Shown here piece after piece: positions 42,251 through 50,289 of a DNA stretch of 64,000 nucleotides (the stretch's first letter is position 1; each line of letters begins with the position of its first letter). A model generated the notes under the pieces. It made no database searches. It was not told where the DNA came from and saw only the letters and a list, made by a program, of their open reading frames with translations. Origin of the DNA: Clostridiales bacterium (GTDB taxonomy: Bacteria; Bacillota; Clostridia; Saccharofermentanales; Saccharofermentanaceae); contig JAFZQI010000003.1 in assembly GCA_017620475.1 (NCBI GenBank), positions 62,001-126,000 on the forward strand, in the 5' to 3' direction. The translations under genes and the position numbers were made by a program.

Positions 42251-43234
42251 TCACGAATCACTAGCTGTTTGGGGCGCAAAACCACTGCAATCGTACCCTT
42301 GCTGTTCCATAAACTGCAGTACCTGTTCGCGGTCGTGAAGAGCTGTTCCCGCGCCCACTTCCGTTGTGCAGATCCCACCGCAGGCATTGGCAAACCAAAG
42401 CGCATTCTCGATATTCGTCCCGCGCAAAAGTTCACTTGCCAGACCGGCAACTAAGCAGTCTCCAGCACCGGTGGCATCCTTCGCAGCGATCGGAAAAGCG
42501 GACATCAGATAATGCGTGTTTTCGTTTTTAAAATACAGGCCTTTGCCTCCACGTTTAATGATCACATTCTTCGCTCCGTAAGAAAGGAAAACATTCGCCA
42601 TTTTCTCATAGTCTTCCTCACCGGAATAAAACTTCGCTTCATCCTCATTCGGCGTGATGTAATCGATGTACGGAAGAATACCTTTCAATTCCTCAAGCGC
42701 GATCGTTCCGAAATTCGGAAGCTTAGTATCCGCGAAGATCAGCATCCCCGCATCCGAAGCCGCCATCACAACTTCGCGAATGATCTCCACGTCATTAAAC
42801 GGCGCGCGGAAAAGTGACCCCATGATTAGTGCTTTTGCCGAAGTAATACGATCCAGATACTGTTCCGGATGGAAGTTATACCGGTGCGCATAATTCGTGA
42901 TCGACTTACGTGTCCCCTCCACAGGCTTGACGACCAAAGTCGTGACCGGAGTCGGATTGCCGGAACGGATCACATTGGATGTATCCACATTATTTTTCTG
43001 AAGATACGTCATGACCAGATCCCCTGCATCATCATTGCCAAGCGAACAGACAATACTCGTCTTCGCACCGAGGCGTGTCGCAGCTACGGCTTCATTTACC
43101 GCCTCGCCTCCGACCTTCAGATACGCCTCCTCGGCCCTGTATCCGGTCGGGTTGATCGGATTCGGATCGAAACCCCAGATGATCGAATCCACCAGTGCCG
43201 TACCCACGCATACAATATCTGTTTCTTTCCCCAT
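42251..43234 (-). CDS. PfkB-family carbohydrate or nucleoside kinase
   Basis: 327 residues from the ATG at 43234, which has GAGGTG 8 nt upstream; an ATG 9 nt earlier is poorly placed. Ribokinase-like fold: VGGEAVNEAVAATRLGA near the N-terminus and the DATGAGDCLVAG anion hole with catalytic Asp near residue 255. It phosphorylates a sugar or nucleoside hydroxyl with ATP; the exact substrate cannot be read from sequence. Single gene. Confidence 0.88.
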   Translation of the reverse strand: MGKETDIVCVGTALVDSIIWGFDPNPINPTGYRAEEAYLKVGGEAVNEAVAATRLGAKTSIVCSLGNDDAGDLVMTYLQKNNVDTSNVIRSGNPTPVTTLVVKPVEGTRKSITNYAHRYNFHPEQYLDRITSAKALIMGSLFRAPFNDVEIIREVVMAASDAGMLIFADTKLPNFGTIALEELKGILPYIDYITPNEDEAKFYSGEEDYEKMANVFLSYGAKNVIIKRGGKGLYFKNENTHYLMSAFPIAAKDATGAGDCLVAGLASELLRGTNIENALWFANACGGICTTEVGAGTALHDREQVLQFMEQQGYDCSGFAPQTASDS

Positions 43235-43273
43235 TACAAACACCTCTTCTTTTCGAAAAGCACTGTTGCGCTT

Positions 43274-44089
43274 TTACTTTGTGTTGACTAACCGTTCATT
43301 CTTCCATGGACGGTTCTTACCGAGCCAGCCCTTTTTCTCCCAGTATTCCTTCTCGACGGGAGAGGACCCCATGCCGCCATTTTGCATCATTCTAAATATA
43401 TTAAACATGAATTTTATCTTGATGCCAACACGCGGTTTTCCGGCACGGGAAACTTTCGCTGCTATACGATCTGTATCCTTTTCGATCCGCATCTTTTTCT
43501 TCTCCTTGATCCCTTCCCAGTTCATCGCCTGCACGGCAATGCCGCACTGCGTTACACTCGGCACACCGAGATAGAAAAGGAAACCGGCGATATCCTTCGT
43601 GGCTGACTTCGCCGACGAACCCGCAGATGATGAAACAACCACTGCGCGTTTTCTGAAGAAAGATTCATTCGGCCGATGCACCATCCAGTAATCAAATATC
43701 AGCTCGAAGAAACTCTTCATTGCTGCGGAGACATGACTGCAGTATGTCGGTGTCGAGAAGATCAGAATATCCGCCTCCTCCATCTTATCCAGGATCACAC
43801 GTTTTTCTTTATAGAACGGACAAGCTGTCGCATCTTCGATACAGGCATAGCATCCTTTACAGAAGAACGGAAGATCCCTAGGAAGGAAAAACTCTGTAAT
43901 TTCATTTCCTTCGTATGTAACCGCTTTATTCTCACCTGCTTGCATACTCTCTACGACTGCTGAATTCTCCACACTTTCATTGCTCTCTGCATGCGCTATG
44001 TTTCTCACACTGATCTTCTCGGCGATCTTGCGTGCAATGTGATATGTGCTTCCTTTATGATCCTGTCCGTGAATAATAACGATCTTCAT
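43274..44089 (-). CDS. Flavodoxin-like / NADPH-dependent FMN reductase family protein
   Basis: 271 residues. The FMN phosphate loop HGQDHKGSTYHIA sits at the N-terminus. A cysteine-containing block KGCYACIEDATACPFY follows, as in iron-sulfur flavoproteins, but the full cluster set is not clear. FSTPTYCSHVSAAMKSFFE is the second flavin-contact block. The last 80 residues are basic. It is 13 bp downstream of a TetR gene and shares its promoter, so it is probably induced by the TetR ligand, perhaps a quinone or other electrophile. Confidence 0.82.
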   Translation of the reverse strand: MKIVIIHGQDHKGSTYHIARKIAEKISVRNIAHAESNESVENSAVVESMQAGENKAVTYEGNEITEFFLPRDLPFFCKGCYACIEDATACPFYKEKRVILDKMEEADILIFSTPTYCSHVSAAMKSFFELIFDYWMVHRPNESFFRKRAVVVSSSAGSSAKSATKDIAGFLFYLGVPSVTQCGIAVQAMNWEGIKEKKKMRIEKDTDRIAAKVSRAGKPRVGIKIKFMFNIFRMMQNGGMGSSPVEKEYWEKKGWLGKNRPWKNERLVNTK

Positions 44090-44102
44090 GGTCTTTTCTC
44101 CT

Positions 44103-44726
44103 TCATTCCTGATTCGCCTTTGCGTACTGCCGGCTGAACTGCCTGATGTGTTTTTTCAGAAGCGTAATCGCTTCCTTCTCTCTCGAAGGCTCGCGATCAC
44201 AAATGGTCAGAAGCAGATAGATCGGTGCATAAAACTGGATCGCCATAACCTTTACATCCGCTTTCTGAAGATGCCCTGATGCCATCAGCATTTTAAAGAT
44301 ACCGCCCTGATACATAAGCGGATCGTCAACATAATTTTTCGTGTAGAGCGCCCCGAGTTCAAGGTCGGCAAACTGCTCGATCGTCAGCATCTTCCGGAAC
44401 TTCTTCACATATTCATCATGCAGGAAATACGAAAAAAGTCCCACACCAATATTGACCAGTTCTTTTTCCGAGGCATGAGAAAAAACCATCCCATCCTCCC
44501 GTGCATTGTTTCCGTTCATCTGAAGTCCCGCAGCCGTCTCCATATACCTCCGCTGCATCTCCTCCAAAAGCGCATCGAAGATAGCACGTTTACTCTTAAA
44601 ATGCTTGTATAACGACGGGGCCTTAATGCCCACTGCTTCTGCGATCTGCCCGACATACACGTTCCCGTATCCTCTCTGGGCAAACAGTTCCAGCGATACA
44701 TCCAGGATTCTTTCTTTCGTATTCAT
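44103..44726 (-). CDS. TetR-family transcriptional repressor
   Basis: 207 residues. N-terminal HTH: ERILDVSLELFAQRGYGNVYVGQIAEAVGIKAPSLYKHFKSK. The C-terminal domain binds an unknown small ligand. It is followed by the flavodoxin-like gene. Two near-identical palindromes in its own promoter (44740-44757 and 44766-44783) strongly suggest autoregulation. Confidence 0.92.
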   Translation of the reverse strand: MNTKERILDVSLELFAQRGYGNVYVGQIAEAVGIKAPSLYKHFKSKRAIFDALLEEMQRRYMETAAGLQMNGNNAREDGMVFSHASEKELVNIGVGLFSYFLHDEYVKKFRKMLTIEQFADLELGALYTKNYVDDPLMYQGGIFKMLMASGHLQKADVKVMAIQFYAPIYLLLTICDREPSREKEAITLLKKHIRQFSRQYAKANQE

Positions 44727-44739
44727 CTTCCACCTCTTT

Positions 44740-44788
44740 GGCTAACTCTGATTAGCCACATTATAGGCTAATTGTAATTAGCCGTCAA
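44740..44788 (-). promoter_or_regulatory. TetR promoter with twin operators
   Basis: Minus-strand TTGACG (44783-44788), 17-bp spacer, TATAAT (44760-44765). The spacer is occupied by GGCTAATTGTAATTAGCC (44766-44783). A second site, GGCTAACTCTGATTAGCC (44740-44757), lies at the start point. Centres are 26 bp apart. Confidence 0.9.
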
Positions 44789-44816
44789 GTATCTTTTCTA
44801 TTGCACCAAAGAAAAT

Positions 44817-44824
44817 GCTATAAT
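44817..44824 (+). promoter_or_regulatory. Extended -10 promoter for the SPFH gene
   Basis: GC-TATAAT preceded by TG, giving TGnTATAAT, about 87 bp before the ATG at 44911. The twin TetR operators lie 40 bp upstream and might also affect it. Confidence 0.55.
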
Positions 44825-44910
44825 ACTTCTCGTAAAAGAAGCGCGCGTATCGCGCAAAAGCAGTCCGGAACCTTCAAACGCCGGTTCTGCTTCACAAGGA
44901 GGAAAAACTG

Positions 44911-45987
44911 ATGTTAAACACTATTTTTCGAGTAATCGGATTGCTCTTTATCGTGTACGCGATCTACCTGATCGCCAAAAAGTCGATCCACACCGGAACG
45001 ACAGCCGTCCAGGGGGTCAAGAAAGACCCGCCGCTTAAGAAAAAGAACCTGTTCATTCTTTTCGGAATCGGCATTCTCTGTATCCTGTTCTCCCTTTCAT
45101 TTACCATCATCCCGACCGGTTATACCGGCGTCCGTGTCACCTTCGGTCAGGTCGAACAGAGAACACTCAATAATGGTATCAATTTCCAGCTGCCTTTGAT
45201 CCAGGAGATCGTTCTGGTCAACAACAAACAGCAGGACATCAAGTTCAACGATAATGCGATCTCTTCGGAGACGAGCGAGCGAAATACCGTCAACTTCCAG
45301 GGGATCACTGTCACCTATCAGATCAACCCGCAGAAGTCCGCCTGGATCTACGCGAACGTAACCAATTACGAGGCCGGTCTGGTAAGTGAGTCGCTTGTTG
45401 CCTCCGCCATCAAGACCACATCGAAAACGCTTTCTCCGAACGACTGTACGAACCGCAGCATTATCGAGCCGAAGGCGAAGGAGAACATCCAGAAATCTCT
45501 CGACGAGAAGTACGGAACCGAAGTCGTTTATGTCAACAAAGTCGTCATCAACGACGCCTCCTTCGACGCGGAATATGACGAGAAGATCGCCAAGAAGCAG
45601 CAGGCACAGATCGATTACGAGACACAGCAGATCGAGAACAAGAAAAACATTGAGAAGGCGGAAGCCGACGCTGCCGTTACGAAGACCAATGCCCAGGCCG
45701 CCGCGGACGCTAAAGTCATCGCCGCCCAGGCCGATGCTGATGCGAACACGATCATCAGTAACTCTATCGATGAAAATGTTCTGCGCAACAAGTATTACGA
45801 GACCTGGGACGGCAAGCTCCCGACAACGATCGTCGGTTCCGATGCCACCGCTTCGATCCTGATCGATCCGATGTCCTCCGGAAACTCCACCGAAAAAGCC
45901 GGCAACACTTCCTCAGACAATAACGGAAGCGCAAATGTGAATAACAGCGCGGCGAACAACACGGCCGGGGATGCTGCAGCATCTTAA
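44911..45987 (+). CDS. SPFH/prohibitin-family membrane protein
   Basis: 358 residues. Two N-terminal hydrophobic segments (about 2-22 and 45-66), then the SPFH domain (GYTGVRVTFGQVEQRTLNNGINFQLP...). A helical, Ala/Glu/Lys-rich coiled coil follows (about 225-285, with EKAEADAAVTKTNAQAAADA), then an Asn/Ser/Gly-rich C-terminal tail. SPFH proteins form ring or cage scaffolds in membrane microdomains. GGAGG ribosome site. The second hydrophobic segment before the SPFH domain fits the bacterial prohibitin-like type. Confidence 0.9.
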   Translation: MLNTIFRVIGLLFIVYAIYLIAKKSIHTGTTAVQGVKKDPPLKKKNLFILFGIGILCILFSLSFTIIPTGYTGVRVTFGQVEQRTLNNGINFQLPLIQEIVLVNNKQQDIKFNDNAISSETSERNTVNFQGITVTYQINPQKSAWIYANVTNYEAGLVSESLVASAIKTTSKTLSPNDCTNRSIIEPKAKENIQKSLDEKYGTEVVYVNKVVINDASFDAEYDEKIAKKQQAQIDYETQQIENKKNIEKAEADAAVTKTNAQAAADAKVIAAQADADANTIISNSIDENVLRNKYYETWDGKLPTTIVGSDATASILIDPMSSGNSTEKAGNTSSDNNGSANVNNSAANNTAGDAAAS

Positions 45988-46063
45988 AAGATGTACCACT
46001 TAATGCTGCTAAGAAGCAGCAAGAGTTCTGTCGCAACCACGCCAAAAGAACTAAGCCTTTTTG

Positions 46064-46114
46064 TTACAAAAAATACCCCCATCCACTGTGCATCACTACA
46101 CAATGAATGGGGGT
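46064..46114 (-). terminator. Terminator after the 388-aa lipoprotein gene
   Basis: ACCCCCAT (46075-46082) pairs with ATGGGGGT (46107-46114), with a nested TGTG/CACA arm. On the minus strand it is followed by six T. Confidence 0.8.
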
Positions 46115-46139
46115 GTAACTTTAATGTATTAGGATCGCC

Positions 46140-47306
46140 TTATGCGTTCGCGATCAGATTATTGATATAAAGATTCAGCTCGCCGTTATAACCCCAGTAG
46201 CAGATCTCGCAAGGAACGGAATCGATATCAACATAGACATAACGATAGTTCGCATCGGCATCACCTTCCGGATAAGCGATCGCATAGCCATTCGCAGTGA
46301 ATACGTCATCGATTGCCACACAGCAGGTCTCTTCATCCTCACTGATCAGCTTGGCAACGATCTTAACATACGTTTCCTGCTGATTAACGGAGATCTCCGC
46401 CTCCGGATTTTCACACGGAAGTGTCGGAAGTCCGCTTCCGCTCCATGTATACTCATCCGGCCAGATCCCCTGTTCCAGACATCCGTAGAACTTATCGAAG
46501 CTGACCTCGTAGCAAGTGGACATATCGTGCTTGTCCATATCCTCTTTGAGCATCTCGTAATACTCCGCATCGGTAATATCAGACAGGGAACAATCCTCCG
46601 TGATTATGACCGTGATCGTGGCAACCGGTGTGCCCCCTTCTGTGAAGAGAATATCGTAAAAGCCCGGAGCATAGGTATCCGAATTCAGGTCGAGGGATCC
46701 CCAGTACCAGTTCGGATCGTTCGGATCAGTAAGATCGGTTCTTACGATCTCATCCGCCAGTGCTTTTACATAAGATTCCGTGTACACATCGTCATTATCG
46801 TGGTGCGGTACGAGGTACGCCGCCAGATCACCATTCGAAGAAACACCCGAAAGATAGATCTCGATATGATCATTGTTCTCGAAAAGTGCCCGGATAAAGG
46901 CCGTGCGGTACGTCCCCGCATTCATCGCATATGTTCCCGTAGACGGACTTGCGAGATACACCCCGTCAAAAAGGTAATCAAAGGACTCACCCAGCACACT
47001 CAGGACGCCAAAAGCATACGCACTCGACTGGATGTTCGCATCCGGATCGATGATCCCGCTTCCGCTGTTCTGCGTCGGCTCTTCACTCTCCGTAGTATCT
47101 TCCGTGTCCTCGGTATCTTCCGTATCCTCAGTTACATCTTTTTCAGACTCGTCTTCATCCTCGTCCTCATCTTCTTCCTCTATCTCTTCCTTTTTGTCTT
47201 TCTCCTTTGCTGCCTTTTTCGTGGTTTCTTCGGACTTGCTGCACGCGGTCATAGAGAATACCAGCGCCAGTGACAGAAGAACACCCATGATTTTTTTTGA
47301 AGCCAT
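46140..47306 (-). CDS. Lipoprotein of unknown function, 388 aa
   Basis: Signal peptide with lipobox (LVFSMTACSKSE), then a very acidic linker (EEEDEDEDEDESE and TEDTEDTEDTTESEE). Two beta-rich halves follow. The first (GVLSVLGESFDYLFDGVYLASPS) and the C-terminal half, rich in Cys-Tyr-Glu strands, match nothing I know. GGAGG ribosome site. One of five lipoprotein genes in a row on this strand. Confidence 0.72.
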   Translation of the reverse strand: MASKKIMGVLLSLALVFSMTACSKSEETTKKAAKEKDKKEEIEEEDEDEDEDESEKDVTEDTEDTEDTEDTTESEEPTQNSGSGIIDPDANIQSSAYAFGVLSVLGESFDYLFDGVYLASPSTGTYAMNAGTYRTAFIRALFENNDHIEIYLSGVSSNGDLAAYLVPHHDNDDVYTESYVKALADEIVRTDLTDPNDPNWYWGSLDLNSDTYAPGFYDILFTEGGTPVATITVIITEDCSLSDITDAEYYEMLKEDMDKHDMSTCYEVSFDKFYGCLEQGIWPDEYTWSGSGLPTLPCENPEAEISVNQQETYVKIVAKLISEDEETCCVAIDDVFTANGYAIAYPEGDADANYRYVYVDIDSVPCEICYWGYNGELNLYINNLIANA

Positions 47307-47383
47307 ATTATTCCTCCCAAATTTCTCAAACTTCTTTAATATTATATCACAGATTTCTTCTTGGTCAGCCGTTTTTTACTCAG

Positions 47384-48700
47384 TTACGTCTCCAGAATGC
47401 CCGCATCGGTCAGAAGCTCGAAGAATGCCTGCACCGTATCGATATTGTCCAGTTTCTCAAAGAACCCGTTATATAGATCGAAGACACAGGTCCTGCCGTC
47501 CAGTTCGATCAGAACCAGATCCGTACCATACTGATGCCGCATCTTCAGTTCCCCCTTATCCTTCCACGGCTCCTCCCCGTCGCGCACCTCATATGCCTCG
47601 TCGCCCTCATAGAAGCGTATGCTGACGCCATACGAATCGGAAGAGGTTTTCACGCTCAACCCCACCTGCGATTCGCTCACGGAATAAAGTACATTATAGT
47701 TCGGGATGAAGTATTCACCCGCAATCGGCACATTCACGATCTTATCCACAAGATAAGGTTCTCTCCCGTCATCCTCACTCAGATGTGAAAACAGTAATTG
47801 CGAGTTTTGGAGGAAGTCGGCTCTTCCTTCTTCCGACAGTGGCTGCTCGCCTTCGTATCCGGTCCCGTAATATGCGAAAAATACCCGGTCTCCGATAGTC
47901 TGAGCGTAGTAGTAGACATAGTGATCCACTCCGCCGTAGTCGTAATCGGGAACCGCGACCACAGACCCGAAAAGATGCTCATCTGTCTCTTCGTAGATCG
48001 TGATCTTTGTAAATTCCACATCGTTTTTCTTCCGAACGCTATCGATTTGTCCTTCGCGAAAAGCACTGGAAAACTGCTCGATGGTGGTATATTCCGTGTC
48101 CCAAAGTGAGAGGAAACGGACTTCGCTGTCTTTCGCATTTCCCTCAGGATCCGTCACGTAGAAAGATGCCGAGATCTGGTATGTGTTCCGCCGCGCATTC
48201 ATATAGGAGAACTTCACCGTCGGATGTAATTCAGGTGCTGCCGTATAGATCACCGTCGAATCGTAAAGCCGGATCGCAAAACGTTCGTGCGCTTCATCGA
48301 ATGTATAGATGCTCTTTAGATCCCGCGTCCCGTCAAGGTATCTTCCCTCCACAGGCGGCATCACGGAATCCTCCTCCGGAATGGTTCCCGTCGGGTAGCC
48401 GTGATAGTATTCGCCGTACGGACCGAGATAGATGCTTCCCGTCGGAAGCTGGCAGATCCGGTCTTCGTCTGCTATCTCTTCGCGATTGACTTCTCCGGCA
48501 TCCGCCTCCCCTTCGTCGCCCACGCGATTTCCGCTCTTTTCACCCGTCTTCGTCCCGTTACGCTTTCTCGCCGATTCCTTCTTTCCACACCCGGAGAAAC
48601 CCATCAGGACGAGGAGGAAAACCAGCGCGATCGTCCCGATCCTGACCGCATGCTTCCTGCCTCCTGACACTACGGCTTTACATCTCACTGCCTTTTTCAT
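47384..48700 (-). CDS. Lipoprotein of unknown function, 438 aa
   Basis: Start at 48700 (MKKAVRCKAVVSGG) because GGAGGAAG lies upstream; the frame extends to 48769. Signal peptide with lipobox (LMGFSGCGKK), Arg/Lys/Glu/Gly-rich linker, then a region with YHGYPTGTIPEEDSVMPP and many aromatic strands. Function unknown. A three-unit inverted-repeat array lies in its upstream region (48734-48824). Confidence 0.7.
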   Translation of the reverse strand: MKKAVRCKAVVSGGRKHAVRIGTIALVFLLVLMGFSGCGKKESARKRNGTKTGEKSGNRVGDEGEADAGEVNREEIADEDRICQLPTGSIYLGPYGEYYHGYPTGTIPEEDSVMPPVEGRYLDGTRDLKSIYTFDEAHERFAIRLYDSTVIYTAAPELHPTVKFSYMNARRNTYQISASFYVTDPEGNAKDSEVRFLSLWDTEYTTIEQFSSAFREGQIDSVRKKNDVEFTKITIYEETDEHLFGSVVAVPDYDYGGVDHYVYYYAQTIGDRVFFAYYGTGYEGEQPLSEEGRADFLQNSQLLFSHLSEDDGREPYLVDKIVNVPIAGEYFIPNYNVLYSVSESQVGLSVKTSSDSYGVSIRFYEGDEAYEVRDGEEPWKDKGELKMRHQYGTDLVLIELDGRTCVFDLYNGFFEKLDNIDTVQAFFELLTDAGILET

Positions 48701-48733
48701 CTTCTCTTCCTCCTCGCACGAACCGGCTCTTCC

Positions 48734-48824
48734 GATCACAACCGAAACAAAACCTGGTTGTTTGATCACGACCGGATCGACCCTTGGTCATTGATTACGG
48801 TCGGAGCCAATCTTGACCGTTTGA
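48734..48824. repeat. Three-unit array of short inverted repeats with changing arms
   Basis: Units about 30 bp apart: AACC/GGTT (48740-48743 and 48756-48759), GACC/GGTC (48770-48773 and 48786-48789), CGGTC/GACCG (48798-48802 and 48815-48819). Each pair is separated by exactly 12 bp, and the units are joined by TTGATCA or TTGATTA. It sits 40-125 bp upstream of the minus-strand gene starting at 48700. Confidence 0.65.
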
Positions 48825-48969
48825 TTATTAGACGTTTTTCGCGCTCGACTTTATCACGCACCAATCACGCAAAAAAGTTCAATTAGTCAAACTGAAAAAG
48901 GCATAAGGATTAATGGATAAAAAAACACATCCTCACTATTAGTGTGAAGCTCAGCGTTTGATCGATGTC

Positions 48970-50154
48970 TCACCGCTTAACGGCTACGGTCCTTTCGGGA
49001 TAGTACCTGACTGAAGAACCGCTGGAAACAGTGAGATAGACGTCATACCAGTCATCAAATCTCCATAAGTAGAAGACCAGCGATGCACCGCGTGTGCTCG
49101 ATCCATAGAACATGATGCAGTCGGGCTCGGATTTCACCTGTTCCACGAAGAGTTTATACTGTTCGCCATCTTCCGCGGTGAAAGACGCCGTCACGCATCC
49201 CAGTGCATCGTCATACTTCACATTCATCTTTCCACCTAGGAGGTAGTAATCTCCGTACCAGTCTTTCAGATCATCCGCCGAAGATGACTCCGAGTCAGAG
49301 ATCATGCCCTCGCCGATCAGGAAGAAGGATTCCTCCGTCGGATTATAAAGAATAAACTGATCCAGGAACTCGCTCTCCGAAAACGTGCCGAATTTCTTGA
49401 TCTGCTTGATCGCCCCGTCCGGGATCTCGTCCTTCTTTGTATTCGGCAGATACAGAATCATCTCATCCGGCTCTGTAAAGCCCTCCGGATCCTCGAAGGA
49501 AAGATGCTCCACATCCGTCCTGTTCTGCCCTTCGATCGTCTGGGTAAAGGAATCAAATTCCTTGATTTCCAGTTCCGATACTTTCACGGAAAAACTGTGG
49601 TCATCGATACGGGTAAAGGCTTCCATTTGTCCGGAAAACTCACTCATAAATATCTCGGATTCCTTCCCCCCTCCGATTTCCTTCGATTCACCGGGTCGGG
49701 TATAACTTCCATCAAAAGCCCCGGTATTCAAGTCCATCGTGATCGTCGTAACGGTATCGAATTCCTCATCCGGAAGTCCGGTATACGGTTTGGAGGAAGT
49801 AAAGTACATAAGTAACAATTCTTCCGGAAGCATCGCCTCGATCTCCGCCGTCTCGTAGATCTTATAGATATCGTTATGGGACCTGATCTCCACCGGCCCG
49901 CCCAAAAGCTCACTGAACTCCGGTTCAGAAGTTGTAGATTCCGTCTCCGTCGAGGTCTCCTGCTCCGTCATCGACTCTGTCCCCGCCGATGATCCTGCCT
50001 CCGCTTTGGTGTTTTCTTCTGATCCGTCCGCTGCTGCCGTCGTCTTTGGGGTTGATTCCTTACGGGTAGTCTCCTGCGTGTTTCCGTTCTTCGAACACGC
50101 CCCCAAAAGCACTGACGCAGCAAGTATTCCGGCAATCCATTTCTGTCTCTTCAT
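48970..50154 (-). CDS. Lipoprotein of unknown function, 394 aa
   Basis: Start at 50154 (MKRQKWIAG), 9 nt inside a longer frame, because GGGAA lies at a better distance. Lipobox SVLLGACSKNG. Thr/Glu/Ser linker, then a mixed alpha/beta region with FSELLGGPVEIRS and a C-terminal WYGDYYLLGGKMNVKYDDA block. The latter is a beta-sandwich-like domain often seen at the end of Clostridia lipoproteins. No family name is assigned. Confidence 0.7.
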   Translation of the reverse strand: MKRQKWIAGILAASVLLGACSKNGNTQETTRKESTPKTTAAADGSEENTKAEAGSSAGTESMTEQETSTETESTTSEPEFSELLGGPVEIRSHNDIYKIYETAEIEAMLPEELLLMYFTSSKPYTGLPDEEFDTVTTITMDLNTGAFDGSYTRPGESKEIGGGKESEIFMSEFSGQMEAFTRIDDHSFSVKVSELEIKEFDSFTQTIEGQNRTDVEHLSFEDPEGFTEPDEMILYLPNTKKDEIPDGAIKQIKKFGTFSESEFLDQFILYNPTEESFFLIGEGMISDSESSSADDLKDWYGDYYLLGGKMNVKYDDALGCVTASFTAEDGEQYKLFVEQVKSEPDCIMFYGSSTRGASLVFYLWRFDDWYDVYLTVSSGSSVRYYPERTVAVKR

Positions 50155-50289
50155 GATGTCCATTTCCCTATTCTCATTTAGTCTTTACATCTATCTTATC
50201 AGGGAAATGCTTTGCAAGAATTACACTTCAGTCACACGAAGAATCGGAATATTCAATTCGCCCACTCTGTCATAGGTTTAAGCAAAAAC

